A stretch of DNA of 48,976 nucleotides, from the NCBI GenBank assembly GCA_051891855.1, contig JBJFFP010000035.1, positions 1-48,976 of the forward strand, read 5' to 3'. Source of the stretch: SFDP01 sp051891855 (lineage in GTDB: Bacteria; Bacillota; Clostridia; Lachnospirales; Lachnospiraceae). The notes below the pieces were generated by a model. It searched no databases and was not told the DNA's origin. It was given only the letters and a program-made list of their open reading frames with translations. A program made the translations under genes and the position numbers. Shown one piece after another: positions 32,694 through 42,707 of this stretch (position 1 is its first letter; each line of letters starts with the position of its first letter).

Positions 32694-33476
32694 ATGATTG
32701 ATTATTCTTTTTCAATGGCTGATTTGGAGTATTTTTTGTTGATTTTGTGCAGAGTATCCTGCCTGATCTTTGTTGCACCTTTTTATGGAATGAATAATAC
32801 TCCGGCCAGAATAAAAATTGGATTAAGCATATTTGTTTCCTTCTTAATCTATCAGATTATGCCCATGGAGATACCGCTGGAATACAGCTCGGTCATGGGA
32901 TACGCTGCTATTGTGCTTAAGGAGGCTACTACCGGTCTGCTGATGGGTTTCGGATGTAGTGTTTGTATCACAATTACCCAGTTTACCGGGCGAATCATTG
33001 ACATGGAGATTGGTATGTCCATGGCCAGTCTCTTCGATCCCGTGACTAAGGAGCAGACCAGTATTACCGGTGTTTTATATCAGTATGCACTTATTCTGAT
33101 TCTACTTTTTAGCGGAATGTATCAGTACATCATGAAGGCATTGGTGGAAAGCTTCACTTTGATTCCTATAAACGGGAGTATTTTTCGACCGGACAGTCTA
33201 ATGAAAGCCATGTTGAGCTTTCTGGCAGATTATATCATGATTGGTTTTCGCATCTGCCTTCCGGTATTTACGGTAATGATTATTTTAAATGCGGTTTTGG
33301 GTATTTTAGCCAAAGTTGCACCACAGATGAATATGTTTTCTGTAGGTATACAGATGAAAATCCTTACCGGATTATCCATATTGTTTTTAACCACCAGTCT
33401 GCTTCCCAAGATGTCTGAGTTAATCTTTACTGAAATGAAAACGATGATGGTCAGCTTTGTGGAGGCAATGATGTGA
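32694..33476 (+). CDS. fliR: Flagellar export gate protein FliR
   Basis: A 260-residue membrane protein with about six transmembrane segments: LEYFLLILCRVSCLIFVAPF, LKEATTGLLMGFGCSVCI and a C-terminal NMFSVGIQMKILTGLSIL. No ribosome site precedes the ATG, which lies three bases after fliQ, suggesting coupling. The stop overlaps the flhB GTG start by four bases (GTGA). Confidence 0.94.
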   Translation: MIDYSFSMADLEYFLLILCRVSCLIFVAPFYGMNNTPARIKIGLSIFVSFLIYQIMPMEIPLEYSSVMGYAAIVLKEATTGLLMGFGCSVCITITQFTGRIIDMEIGMSMASLFDPVTKEQTSITGVLYQYALILILLFSGMYQYIMKALVESFTLIPINGSIFRPDSLMKAMLSFLADYIMIGFRICLPVFTVMIILNAVLGILAKVAPQMNMFSVGIQMKILTGLSILFLTTSLLPKMSELIFTEMKTMMVSFVEAMM

Positions 33477-34585
33477 TTTTAGAATATAGTCTTCAATTTT
33501 TTGCCAAAGACGGACCCGGCGGAGAAAAGACAGAGCCGGCAACTCAGAAGAAATTAAATGATGCAAGAAAAGAGGGGCAAGTGGCCAAATCCAGAGAAAT
33601 AGCCAATGGATTAGGCCTGTTAGCTCTGTTTTTGGTGTTGAAATTGTGGGTGGGAAATATGGGAAACTCTTTTTTAAAGAGCTTTTCTTCCATTTATAAT
33701 CGTATTCCCCAGGTGACAAAGCTGTTAGGAGGGGCCTCACCCTCCAGAGATACGCGGGTACTATTCAACTATGCCATGGGGCAGGTGTTGATTATTATCC
33801 TGCCTATTTTACTTGTGGGCTTTGCAGTCGCCTTTCTCAGTGACCTGGTTCAGGTGAAGTGGCGTCCCACCAGTAAGCCTCTTAAGCCGAAGCTGTCCAA
33901 ATTGAATCCCATAAACGGATTCAAAAAGCTTTTTTCGGTCAATTCCTTGATTGAACTTCTTAAGTCCATCGCAAAGATTCTGCTGGTAGGCTATATTGCT
34001 TATAGCTTTTTACAGGAATATTTTAAATATATTTTTATTCTGTATGATATTACCATCATGCAGGCCGTTATTTTTCTTGGCCAGATTGTTACGGATCTGG
34101 GTATGCGGATTTCCGGCTTTTATATGGTTCTTGCCATGGCGGACTTCTTCTATCAGAAATATAAATTCAAGGAAGATATGAAGATGACCAAGCAGGAAGT
34201 TAAGGATGAATATAAAAATCAGGAAGGTGATCCGCAGATTAAGGGCAAGATTCGACAGAAGATGAGGGAAGCCTCTCAGCGAAGAATGATGCAGGCCCTT
34301 CCTCAGGCAGATGTGGTGATTACCAACCCCACCCATTATGCAGTAGCTATTCAATATGATTCTTCAAAATATGCAGCGCCTATGGTTCTGGCGAAGGGAA
34401 CAGATTTTCTGGCATTAAGAATTAAGGAGATTGCCAGGGAAAATAAGGTGGAAATTGTGGAAAATAAGGCTTTAGCCAGAATGCTGTATGCCAATGTGGA
34501 AGTGGGAGAGTTGATTCCCCCGGAGCTGTATCAGGCAGTTGCGGAGGTATTGGCCTTTGTTTACCACCTGCAGGGCAAGGTCTAG
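33473..34585 (+). CDS. flhB: Flagellar export switch protein FlhB
   Basis: A 370-residue export substrate-specificity switch. The N-terminus has EKTEPATQKKLNDARKEGQV, followed by four transmembrane segments and a cytoplasmic domain with the self-cleavage motif NPTH at 285-288 (VVITNPTHYAVAI). Cleavage there, prompted by FliK, switches export from hook to filament proteins. The start is GTG 33473 with GGAGG (33461-33465) inside fliR. Confidence 0.95.
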   Translation: MILEYSLQFFAKDGPGGEKTEPATQKKLNDARKEGQVAKSREIANGLGLLALFLVLKLWVGNMGNSFLKSFSSIYNRIPQVTKLLGGASPSRDTRVLFNYAMGQVLIIILPILLVGFAVAFLSDLVQVKWRPTSKPLKPKLSKLNPINGFKKLFSVNSLIELLKSIAKILLVGYIAYSFLQEYFKYIFILYDITIMQAVIFLGQIVTDLGMRISGFYMVLAMADFFYQKYKFKEDMKMTKQEVKDEYKNQEGDPQIKGKIRQKMREASQRRMMQALPQADVVITNPTHYAVAIQYDSSKYAAPMVLAKGTDFLALRIKEIARENKVEIVENKALARMLYANVEVGELIPPELYQAVAEVLAFVYHLQGKV

Positions 34586-34611
34586 ATTAATCACAGGAAG
34601 GAGGGAACAAA

Positions 34612-36645
34612 ATGAAAAAAGCAGATTTGGGCATAGCGTTGTATTTATTGACTGCTTTTGCCATGTTAATTATCACCATTCCTTCGGGATTGCTGGACTT
34701 TTTCCTGGCAATTAATATCGGTGTTGCTTTTGCCGTTCTGTTCACCTGTATGTTTGTTAAGGATGTTCTGGATATCTCTTTCTTCCCGACAATCCTTTTG
34801 TTTACCACAATATTCAGAATTGCGCTGAATGTGTCTTCTACTAAGCTGATTCTTTCTACCGGTGAACCCGGTAATGTTGTCTCCACTTTCGGTGAATATG
34901 TAGGTGGGGGAGACCTGATTATCGGTTCCATCGTATTTGTCATTTTGATTCTGATTCAGTTTATGGTAATCAATAAAGGTTCCGAGCGTGTGGCTGAAGT
35001 AACAGCCAGATTTACCCTGGATGCCATGCCCGGTAAGCAGATGGCCATTGATGCGGATTTGAATACCGGTGCCATTACCGATAAAGAGGCAAAGGAAAGA
35101 CGGGATAAAATCCAGCAGGAAGCCAGCTTCTTCGGTTCTATGGACGGTGCGGTTAAATACGTTAAGGGAGATGCTACAGCAGGTCTGGTCATCACCATGG
35201 TTAATATTATCGGTGGTATTGCCATGGGTATGTTCCGTATGAACTTGGATTTTGCATCTGCTTTGGATAAATACGTTATCCTGACCATTGGTGATGGACT
35301 GGTGAGCCAGATTCCTTCCCTGTTGATTTCTCTTTCTACCGGTATTCTGGTAACCAAAGGAAGTAAGGATGCAGACTTCAGTAATGTGTTGGTGAAGCAG
35401 CTTTTCGGTATTCCCAAGGTATTATATATTGTGGGAATTACCATGGCCTTTTTAGGTCTGGTAACTCCTCTGAATGATATTATTTTTGTTGGTCTGGGTA
35501 TGGTTTTTGTCATTGTAGCAAGAATGACGGAAAGTACCCTGGAGACTGCAAAAATTGAATCGGAAACGGATATGGAGGAGATAGAAGCCGGTGAAATCAG
35601 ACAGCCGGAGAATGTCAACAGCCTGCTGCAGGTGGATCCCATTGAGCTGGAATTTGGTTATGGTATTATTCCGCTGGCCGATGTAAACCAGGGAGGTGAT
35701 CTGTTGGATCGTGTGGTAATGATCAGGCGTCAGGTTGCTTTGGAAATGGGTATGGTAGTTCCCATTATCCGACTGAGGGATAATATTCAGCTGAATCCTA
35801 ATCAATATATTATTAAGATTAAGGGGATACAGGTCAGTGAGGGAGAAATTCTCTTTGACCATTACATGGCAATGAATCCGGGCTTTGTAGAAGAGGAAAT
35901 TGCCGGTATTCCTACCTTTGAACCCTCATTCCACCTGCCTGCCATCTGGATTACTGAAGGGCAAAGGGAAAGGGCAGAAAGTCTGGGCTACACAGTGGTG
36001 GATCCCCCCTCGATTATCGTTACCCATTTAACGGAAGTTATTCGTCAGCATGTGGCAGAGCTTTTGACCCGTCAGGATGTACAGAATCTGGTCAACAACC
36101 TGAAGGATACCAACCCTGCACTGGTGGAGGAGCTGGTTCCCAAAGTGCTGGGACTGGGAGAGGTACAGAAGGTATTGCAGAATCTCTTAAGGGAGGGGAT
36201 ATCCATCAGAGATTTACTGACTATTTTCGAGACATTGGCAGATTATGCCTCTACCAGCAGAGATACGGATATCCTCACGGAATATGTGCGGCAGAGCTTA
36301 AAACGGGCTATTTCCAGTAAATATTTTCCTCCCAGAGAAACCACAACGGTGGTGACCCTTGATCCGGTGGTGGAGCAGGAAATTATGAAGAGTGTGAAGC
36401 AGACGGAGCAGGGAGCATATCTGTCCTTGGATCCGGAAAAGACAAGAGCAATCATGAAGTCTGTGGAAACAGAAACGAAGAAGATGGAAAACATGGGAAA
36501 AACCCCCATTGTGATTACCTCCCCCATCGTTCGTATTTATTTCAAAAAGCTAACAGAAGATTATTACAGGGATTTAATTGTTGTTTCCTATAATGAAGTG
36601 GATTCCGATGTGGAATTACAGTCGGTAGGGATGATTACGGCATAG
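34612..36645 (+). CDS. flhA: Flagellar export gate protein FlhA
   Basis: A 677-residue export gate component. About eight transmembrane segments fill the first half, with the FHIPEP-family signature in RFTLDAMPGKQMAIDADLNT. The C-terminal cytoplasmic domain (HVAELLTRQDVQNLVNNLKD, EGISIRDLLTIFETLADYA) docks export chaperones. Length equals B. subtilis FlhA. AAGGAGGGA precedes the ATG. Confidence 0.96.
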   Translation: MKKADLGIALYLLTAFAMLIITIPSGLLDFFLAINIGVAFAVLFTCMFVKDVLDISFFPTILLFTTIFRIALNVSSTKLILSTGEPGNVVSTFGEYVGGGDLIIGSIVFVILILIQFMVINKGSERVAEVTARFTLDAMPGKQMAIDADLNTGAITDKEAKERRDKIQQEASFFGSMDGAVKYVKGDATAGLVITMVNIIGGIAMGMFRMNLDFASALDKYVILTIGDGLVSQIPSLLISLSTGILVTKGSKDADFSNVLVKQLFGIPKVLYIVGITMAFLGLVTPLNDIIFVGLGMVFVIVARMTESTLETAKIESETDMEEIEAGEIRQPENVNSLLQVDPIELEFGYGIIPLADVNQGGDLLDRVVMIRRQVALEMGMVVPIIRLRDNIQLNPNQYIIKIKGIQVSEGEILFDHYMAMNPGFVEEEIAGIPTFEPSFHLPAIWITEGQRERAESLGYTVVDPPSIIVTHLTEVIRQHVAELLTRQDVQNLVNNLKDTNPALVEELVPKVLGLGEVQKVLQNLLREGISIRDLLTIFETLADYASTSRDTDILTEYVRQSLKRAISSKYFPPRETTTVVTLDPVVEQEIMKSVKQTEQGAYLSLDPEKTRAIMKSVETETKKMENMGKTPIVITSPIVRIYFKKLTEDYYRDLIVVSYNEVDSDVELQSVGMITA

Positions 36646-36669
36646 AATACTGAAAGGATTCAGGATAAA

Positions 36670-37881
36670 ATGATCATCAAAAAATTTCAGGCAAAAACAG
36701 AACGAGAGGCAGTGGAACTGGCGAAAAAGGAGCTGGGAGAAGGTGTCGTTGTGATGAACGCAAGGGAGGTAAGACCACGGGGACTGTTTTCCTTTTTGAA
36801 GTCTTCGGTAATGGAGGTTACCGTGGCACTGGAAGAGGAAAGTGAGCGGCCGCCGGAACCTCCTGTACCGAAAAAGGAAATCTCTGCTCCCATTGTTCCT
36901 GGCTCCATATGGGAAAAGGATGAGGTACTGCGGGATACAATGCCCAGGGAGGATACGGGCAAAGTAATTGAGCAAAAGCTTGAGAGTCTCCAAAGTTTGA
37001 TTGAGAAAAGAATCAGGATGGAAGAAGAAAAGCCCGGCAGGACAGAGGAGGATAAGGAAATTAAAGACTCAAATGTGTCCGATGAAATTATGACGTTCAT
37101 GAAGCTTCTTTACAATACCATGATTGACAATGAGGTAAAGGAGGTTCATGCCAATCAGATTATAGAAGAAATTGAAAAAAATTCCACTCCCCATATGCAG
37201 CTGGATTTTGCCCTTTCCACGGTTTATCAGAAAATGATTCTGAAATTTGGGCAGCCGCAGCTGATTACAGAAGGAGAAAGAAAGCCGAAAACCGTTTTCT
37301 TTATAGGGCCTACCGGAGTGGGAAAAACCACTACTATTGCCAAGATTGCTTCTAAATTCTGTGTGGAGGAAAAGAAAAAGGTGGCTCTTTTAACGGCAGA
37401 CACCTATCGGATAGCGGCAGCGGAACAGCTTAGAACCTATGCTGGTATTTTGGAGATTCCTTTTCGGATTATTTACGCACCGGAAGAAATTGCACAGGCA
37501 ATTGATGAATTTAAAACCTACGATTATATCCTGATTGATACGGCAGGCCATTCCCATCAAAATGAGGAACAAAAGCAGTCAACCAGGGCTTTGTTAAACG
37601 GTACAGAAGATAAAACGGACAAAGAGGTTTATCTGGTATTAAGCGCCACAACCAAATATCGGGATTTAACCAGGATTGCAGATGCCTATAAAGAAATAAC
37701 AGATTATAAATTGATTTTTACCAAGTTGGATGAAACGACAGCGTTGGGTAATCTGTTTAATCTTAAGCTGTATACAGGGGCTCCCCTATCCTATGTTACT
37801 TGCGGACAAAATGTTCCGGATGATATACGGCCCTTTAATCCTCAGTCTACAGTAAAGCAGATTTTAAGCATTAACGAATAA
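36670..37881 (+). CDS. flhF: SRP-type GTPase FlhF (flagellar placement)
   Basis: A 403-residue FlhF. It begins MIIKKFQAKTEREAVELAKK, with a variable basic/acidic B domain, an N domain, and an SRP-type G domain: GPTGVGKTTTIAKIA near 213, TADTYRIAAAEQLR, and LIDTAGHSH. The G4 motif is FTKLDETTALGN. FlhF recruits early basal-body parts to the assembly site. It is paired with FlhG downstream. The start at 36670 follows AAAGGATTCAGG. Confidence 0.95.
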   Translation: MIIKKFQAKTEREAVELAKKELGEGVVVMNAREVRPRGLFSFLKSSVMEVTVALEEESERPPEPPVPKKEISAPIVPGSIWEKDEVLRDTMPREDTGKVIEQKLESLQSLIEKRIRMEEEKPGRTEEDKEIKDSNVSDEIMTFMKLLYNTMIDNEVKEVHANQIIEEIEKNSTPHMQLDFALSTVYQKMILKFGQPQLITEGERKPKTVFFIGPTGVGKTTTIAKIASKFCVEEKKKVALLTADTYRIAAAEQLRTYAGILEIPFRIIYAPEEIAQAIDEFKTYDYILIDTAGHSHQNEEQKQSTRALLNGTEDKTDKEVYLVLSATTKYRDLTRIADAYKEITDYKLIFTKLDETTALGNLFNLKLYTGAPLSYVTCGQNVPDDIRPFNPQSTVKQILSINE

Positions 37882-37900
37882 GCAGATGAGAGGAAATGAA

Positions 37901-38785
37901 ATGGATCAGGCGGAACGCTTAAGAGCAATCATTAAAGCAGGACAGCAAAGGCCAAGACCCATGGCCCGGGTAATTACCGTAACCAGTGGCAAGGGAGGCG
38001 TGGGAAAATCCAATACAGCAATCAATCTGGCCATTCAGTTCAAAAAAATGGGGCAAAGAGTGATTATCCTGGATGCGGATTTTGGTCTTGCCAATATTGA
38101 AATTATGTTCGGAACGGTTCCCAAATATAATCTGTGTGATTTGATTTATCAGGGGAAAAATATTAAGGAAATCATTTCCTGGGGAACCGGGGACGTGGGC
38201 TTTATTTCCGGAGGTTCGGGAATAGTAAGCCTGGCAAATTTAAGCAGGGAACATTTTACGTACATTATCCAAAATCTTGTACAGCTGGACACCCTTGCAG
38301 ATATTATTATTATCGATACGGGAGCGGGAATATCTGATGCTGTTCTGGAATTTTTGGTAGCCAGCGGAGAAATTCTTCTTGTTACCACTCCGGAGCCTAC
38401 TTCCATAACGGATTCCTATTCCCTGGTAAAGGCTTTACACCAGCACCCTCGCTTTTTTTCTGAAGAGTCGGAAATTAAGGTTCTGGCAAATCGGGTAAAT
38501 GATGAAGAGGAAGGACAACTGTTGTTTAATAAGCTGAATGTAGTGGTTAGCCGTTATTTGAAGCTTCCCCTTACCTATATGGGAGCGGTTCCCCAGGATC
38601 CGCAGCTGGCGGAAGCGGTAATGAGACAGACACCGGTATCTCTTATGGCCCCAGGTTCCAGGTCGGCTAAAGCCTTTGAACGGCTGGCAGGCAGACTGAT
38701 GAACCGAAACGAGGAAGAAAAGGGACAAAAGAAGGGAATGGTTGCATTTTTTTCTCACCTGATATCCGGTAAAAAAATGAGCTGA
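37901..38785 (+). CDS. flhG: MinD-like ATPase FlhG (flagellar number control)
   Basis: A 294-residue ParA/MinD ATPase. The N-terminal MDQAERLRAI is the DQAxxLR motif that stimulates FlhF GTPase. The deviant Walker A is TSGKGGVGKSNTAINLA (about 28-44), Walker B-like IIIDTGAGIS, and DADFGLANIEIM follows. The ATG at 37901 is preferred over 37886 because AGAGGAAAT precedes it and the DQA motif is then N-terminal. A basic C-terminal tail (SHLISGKKMS) may bind membrane. Confidence 0.94.
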   Translation: MDQAERLRAIIKAGQQRPRPMARVITVTSGKGGVGKSNTAINLAIQFKKMGQRVIILDADFGLANIEIMFGTVPKYNLCDLIYQGKNIKEIISWGTGDVGFISGGSGIVSLANLSREHFTYIIQNLVQLDTLADIIIIDTGAGISDAVLEFLVASGEILLVTTPEPTSITDSYSLVKALHQHPRFFSEESEIKVLANRVNDEEEGQLLFNKLNVVVSRYLKLPLTYMGAVPQDPQLAEAVMRQTPVSLMAPGSRSAKAFERLAGRLMNRNEEEKGQKKGMVAFFSHLISGKKMS

Positions 38786-38831
38786 GAAGGATGGGGAAAA
38801 GCATGTCCAGTCCTTCAGAATGGAGTTTATC

Positions 38832-39536
38832 ATGAGTATAAAGTTTTTGGAAGCAGGACAAAAAATTGAAATGCGTCATGTACCGCATCACAGCCTGAGG
38901 AGTGATGAGCCGCCTAAAGTGCATATCAGTCAAATTTATGAAGTGCCGGATGAGGGAACAATTGAAGTGATGATGCCAATCGAGCATTCTAAGCTGGTTC
39001 TTCTGCCGCTAAAAGCCACTTATACATTGATAGTCTATACCCGAATCGGGGTTTATCAGTGTGATGCCAGAGTGACGGCACAGTATAAGAAGGGAAAGGT
39101 TTATCTGCTTTCCATGGAATTGATTTCTGAGATTAAAAAGTATCAGAGAAGAGAGTATTACCGCTACAACTGTTCCCTTCCCATTTATACCAGACTATTA
39201 ACGGAGAGGGAAATGGAAAAACGAATCTGGGATGTCTCCAATGGGGGAAATGAGGGAGAAATGCTGGATTTGGGAGGAGGCGGAGTACGCTTTATCAGTA
39301 GGGAAAAGTATGAGGTAAATGATATGATTTTATGTCGTTTTACCTTGGACTTTCCAACGGGGGAGCAGGAGTACCATATTCTGGGAAAAGTCCTCAGTAT
39401 AGTAACGGCAGGAAAATATGAAAACAAGTCTGAGATAAGGGTTCAATTTGAGGATGTGACCAATCTTACCAGAGAAGAAATCATCCAGTTTATCTTTGAA
39501 GATGAACGCAGACAGAAAAAAGGCAAAAGACGATAA
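38832..39536 (+). CDS. YcgR-like PilZ domain protein (c-di-GMP-responsive flagellar brake)
   Basis: A 234-residue protein with a YcgR N-terminal domain and a PilZ domain. The RxxxR motif is in QRREYYRYN near 105-110. The second motif is altered: DLGGGGVRF near 146 replaces the usual D/N-x-S-x-x-G; a nearby DVSNGG (about 134) also fits that pattern. PilZ proteins of this type slow the motor when c-di-GMP is high. The ATG at 38832 with TGGAG upstream is preferred over 38820. Position after flhG is common in Clostridia. Confidence 0.82.
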   Translation: MSIKFLEAGQKIEMRHVPHHSLRSDEPPKVHISQIYEVPDEGTIEVMMPIEHSKLVLLPLKATYTLIVYTRIGVYQCDARVTAQYKKGKVYLLSMELISEIKKYQRREYYRYNCSLPIYTRLLTEREMEKRIWDVSNGGNEGEMLDLGGGGVRFISREKYEVNDMILCRFTLDFPTGEQEYHILGKVLSIVTAGKYENKSEIRVQFEDVTNLTREEIIQFIFEDERRQKKGKRR

Positions 39537-39546
39537 GGGGAAAAAA

Positions 39547-40617
39547 ATGAAAAAAATTCTAATTGTTGATGACTCTGCACTCATGAGAAGGGTTCTGTGT
39601 GATATAATCAGTACTGACAAGACATTGGAGGTGGTAGATAGAGCCACTAATGGTCTGGAGGCTTTGGAATTATTAAAAAAGAATACCTATGATGCCGTGA
39701 TTCTGGATGTTAATATGCCTAAAATGAACGGTCTGGAGTTGTTAAAGGAGCTTCGTAGGAATAAGATTCCCGCCAAAGTGATGATGGCCAGTACAGATAC
39801 CAAAGAGGGAGCCAAAACTACTTTGGATGCACTGGAATTAGGTGCGCTTGATTTTGTGCATAAGCCGGACAGGGCCTCTGATTGCCGAGGGGATGATTTC
39901 AGCGCGGATTTTTTAAGAACGCTGCATGCGGTTATCGATTCCAATCCTCCTATGTTTACCAAGGTATTTAGTCGTGAAGACAGCAATAATACCAAAAAGA
40001 TTGTAGAATTGGTAAAAAAGAACGGTGCTCGGCTTTCAGGAAAGCAAGTGGTTGCCATTGCCAGTTCTACAGGAGGTCCCAAGTCCTTACAGTCTGTAAT
40101 TCCCAGGCTGCCGGGGAATCTTGCCGCACCGGTTGTTCTGGTACAGCATATGCCTGTAGGCTTTACCAGGTCTATGGCAGAGAGACTGGATTCCCTTAGT
40201 GAATTACACGTAAAAGAAGCAGAAGAAGGGGATGAATTGAAAAAAGGCTATGTATACATAGCCCGTGGCGGAAGCCATTTAAATGTGGTAGAAAAACAGG
40301 GAAGACCGGTGATTCATTATTCTGATGAGCCTACCCGGGAAGGAGTTAAGCCCTGTGCCAACTACATGTATGAGTCTTTAGCCAAATGCAAGTACGATGA
40401 AGTTGTATGCGTGGTAATGACGGGTATGGGTTCAGATGGAACGGAAGGGATTATCAATCTGAAATCGAAGAAAAAAGTACACGTAATCTCTCAGGATGAA
40501 GCCAGTTGTGTAGTGTATGGAATGCCAAAAAGTATTAAACGGGCAGGATTGTCCGATCAGGTAGTGTCTTTAGAGCAGATTGCGCAGGAAATTATTTTAC
40601 ACGTGGGGGTAAATTAG
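39547..40617 (+). CDS. cheB: Chemotaxis methylesterase/response regulator CheB
   Basis: A 356-residue protein with an N-terminal receiver (KKILIVDDSALMRR; acceptor D54 in AVILDVNMPKMNG) and a C-terminal methylesterase with catalytic Ser in IASSTGGPKS, His in VLVQHMPVGF and Asp in MTGMGSDGTEG. It demethylates and deamidates receptors. ATG 39547 follows AAGGGG and removes an 17-residue Lys-rich extension that overlaps the upstream gene. No cheR is in the window. Confidence 0.95.
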   Translation: MKKILIVDDSALMRRVLCDIISTDKTLEVVDRATNGLEALELLKKNTYDAVILDVNMPKMNGLELLKELRRNKIPAKVMMASTDTKEGAKTTLDALELGALDFVHKPDRASDCRGDDFSADFLRTLHAVIDSNPPMFTKVFSREDSNNTKKIVELVKKNGARLSGKQVVAIASSTGGPKSLQSVIPRLPGNLAAPVVLVQHMPVGFTRSMAERLDSLSELHVKEAEEGDELKKGYVYIARGGSHLNVVEKQGRPVIHYSDEPTREGVKPCANYMYESLAKCKYDEVVCVVMTGMGSDGTEGIINLKSKKKVHVISQDEASCVVYGMPKSIKRAGLSDQVVSLEQIAQEIILHVGVN

Positions 40618-40618
40618 T

Positions 40619-42688
40619 ATGGATGTAAGTCAGTATCTGGAGATCTTTATTGATGAAACTAAGGAACATTTGCAGAGCTTAAATACACAGATTCTGGAAT
40701 TGGAGCAAAATCCCGAAAATATGGATACTATTAATGAGGTATTTCGTGCAGCCCATTCCCTTAAAGGAATGGCAGGTACTATGGGATATAAAAGAATGCA
40801 GACCCTTACCCATGATATGGAGAACGTCTTTTCTGAGGTAAGAAACGGGCATCTTAAGGTAAATGCCCCTATGATTGACTGCCTTTTCCAGTGCTTGGAT
40901 GCATTGGAGGAATATCTTGCTACCATTCAGGAAACCGGTGATGAAGGAACCAATGATAATGAGATGCTCATTAAAGACCTGAATGCCATGTTAAATTCCG
41001 GCACAAACGGGGAAGCGGCTGCGGCTGAGCCGGAACCTGTCAAGGAAAAAGCACAGGATTCCTCAAAGGAAAAATGGAATGCAATTCCTTTGGCAGATGC
41101 CCAGAAGCATGTTATGACAGAGGCAATCAGACAGGGAAAGAACGTTATCGGTCTTACCGTTTACATACAGGAAAGCTGTATATTGAAGGCGGCCAGAGCC
41201 TTTCTTGTGTTCAAGGCATTGGAAGAATTAGGTGAAGTAATCGTTTCCAGTCCCTCCACTCAGGATATCGAGGATGAGAAATTTGATTATGATTTCAGCC
41301 TGATTATGGTGTCTGATGCCGAGGTTAGCAAGGTGGTTGCCGCAGCCTCTTATGTATCGGAGATTCACGAGGTATGTGCAGGTCTGATTCAGGTAGAGGA
41401 AACAGAAGAAAAGAAGGAAGAGGAAGCACCAGGGGAAACGGTGGCTGTGGCAGAACAGCCTAAGGTGGAAAAAGCTCCGGCAACGAAAGAGGTTAAGAAG
41501 GAAACCAAAGCGGCAGAAAAGAAGGGCAAGCCGGTAGTGAATCGAACCGTCCGGGTGGATATTGAGAAACTGGACGTTTTGATGAATCTGGTCAGTGAGT
41601 TGATTATTGCTAAAAATTCACTGGTTTCTGCCGGGAATATCGATGGAGCAACCGGTGCGGGTATAGGAGAGCATATTGAGTACCTGGAAAGCGTAACCAC
41701 AAATCTGCATGAATCGGTAATGAAGGTACGAATGGTTCCTATTGAAAGTGTAGTCAATAAATTCCCCCGTATGATTCGTGACCTGCAGAAAAAGCTGGGT
41801 AAAAAAATGGAATTGTACATGTCTGGTGAGGAGACGGAACTGGATCGTACTGTGGTGGATGAGATCGGAGATCCTTTGATGCATCTTTTGCGTAATTCTG
41901 CGGACCATGGTCTTGAGTCGGCAGAGGTACGTAAGGAAAGAGGAAAGCCGGAAGTGGGTTCCATTTTCCTGAATGCTTATCAGGAAGGCAATAACGTTGT
42001 TATTGAAGTGAAGGACGATGGTAACGGTATCGATGTAGACGCAGTTCGCCAGAAGGCCATTGAGCGGGGAACCATCACCCCTGAGCAGGCAGAATATATG
42101 TCCGAGAAGGAGATTATCGATCTTTTATTTCTTCCCAGCTTTTCCACGGCAAAGCAGGTTTCCGATGTATCGGGACGGGGCGTTGGGCTGGATGTGGTGC
42201 GTTCAAAGATTCAGGCATTAAGTGGTGAAGTAGAGGTTAAGAGTAAGTTAGGAGAGGGTAGCACATGGATTATTCGTCTTCCTCTTACCCTGGCCATTAT
42301 TCAGGCACTGATGGTATCGGTAGGTGGAGAAAAATATGCTATTTCTTTAGGAGCCATTGATACCATTGAGGACATCTCTCCTAAGGATATCAAGCTGGTA
42401 CAGTCTCATGAGGTAATCACCCTCAGAGGCAGCGTTATTCCGTTGGTTCACCTTAATGAAGTGTTGGGAATTGAGTCTACCAAAACCAAAGAGGATGATT
42501 TGATTGCGGTAATTGTGAAAAAGGGCGATAAGCAGGCAGGCTTAATCATTGATGAATTGATGGGACAGCAGGAGATTGTAATTAAATCCCTTGGTACATA
42601 TATCAATAAGAGTAAGGAAATCAGCGGTGCAACCATTCTTGGAGATGGTGAGGTGGCATTGATTCTTGACACCAATGCATTACTCTAA
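40619..42688 (+). CDS. cheA: Chemotaxis histidine kinase CheA
   Basis: A 689-residue kinase. The P1 domain has the phospho-accepting H46 in RAAHSLKGMAGTMGY. A P2-like CheY/CheB-binding domain follows, then an Ala/Glu/Lys linker, P3 dimerisation (EKLDVLMNLVSELIIAKNSL), the P4 ATPase (N box LRNSADHGLES, G1 VKDDGNGID, G2 SGRGVGLDVV) and P5 CheW-like regulatory domain. It phosphorylates CheY and CheB in response to receptors. The ATG is one base after the cheB stop, indicating coupling. Confidence 0.96.
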   Translation: MDVSQYLEIFIDETKEHLQSLNTQILELEQNPENMDTINEVFRAAHSLKGMAGTMGYKRMQTLTHDMENVFSEVRNGHLKVNAPMIDCLFQCLDALEEYLATIQETGDEGTNDNEMLIKDLNAMLNSGTNGEAAAAEPEPVKEKAQDSSKEKWNAIPLADAQKHVMTEAIRQGKNVIGLTVYIQESCILKAARAFLVFKALEELGEVIVSSPSTQDIEDEKFDYDFSLIMVSDAEVSKVVAAASYVSEIHEVCAGLIQVEETEEKKEEEAPGETVAVAEQPKVEKAPATKEVKKETKAAEKKGKPVVNRTVRVDIEKLDVLMNLVSELIIAKNSLVSAGNIDGATGAGIGEHIEYLESVTTNLHESVMKVRMVPIESVVNKFPRMIRDLQKKLGKKMELYMSGEETELDRTVVDEIGDPLMHLLRNSADHGLESAEVRKERGKPEVGSIFLNAYQEGNNVVIEVKDDGNGIDVDAVRQKAIERGTITPEQAEYMSEKEIIDLLFLPSFSTAKQVSDVSGRGVGLDVVRSKIQALSGEVEVKSKLGEGSTWIIRLPLTLAIIQALMVSVGGEKYAISLGAIDTIEDISPKDIKLVQSHEVITLRGSVIPLVHLNEVLGIESTKTKEDDLIAVIVKKGDKQAGLIIDELMGQQEIVIKSLGTYINKSKEISGATILGDGEVALILDTNALL

Positions 42689-42707
42689 AGCAGGGAGGAA
42701 TAAGGGA

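Noticed and set aside
34956..35642. 228-codon open frame on the minus strand opposite flhA
   Set aside because: Antisense to the conserved flhA core; Ser/Thr/Pro-rich shadow without domain or ribosome site.
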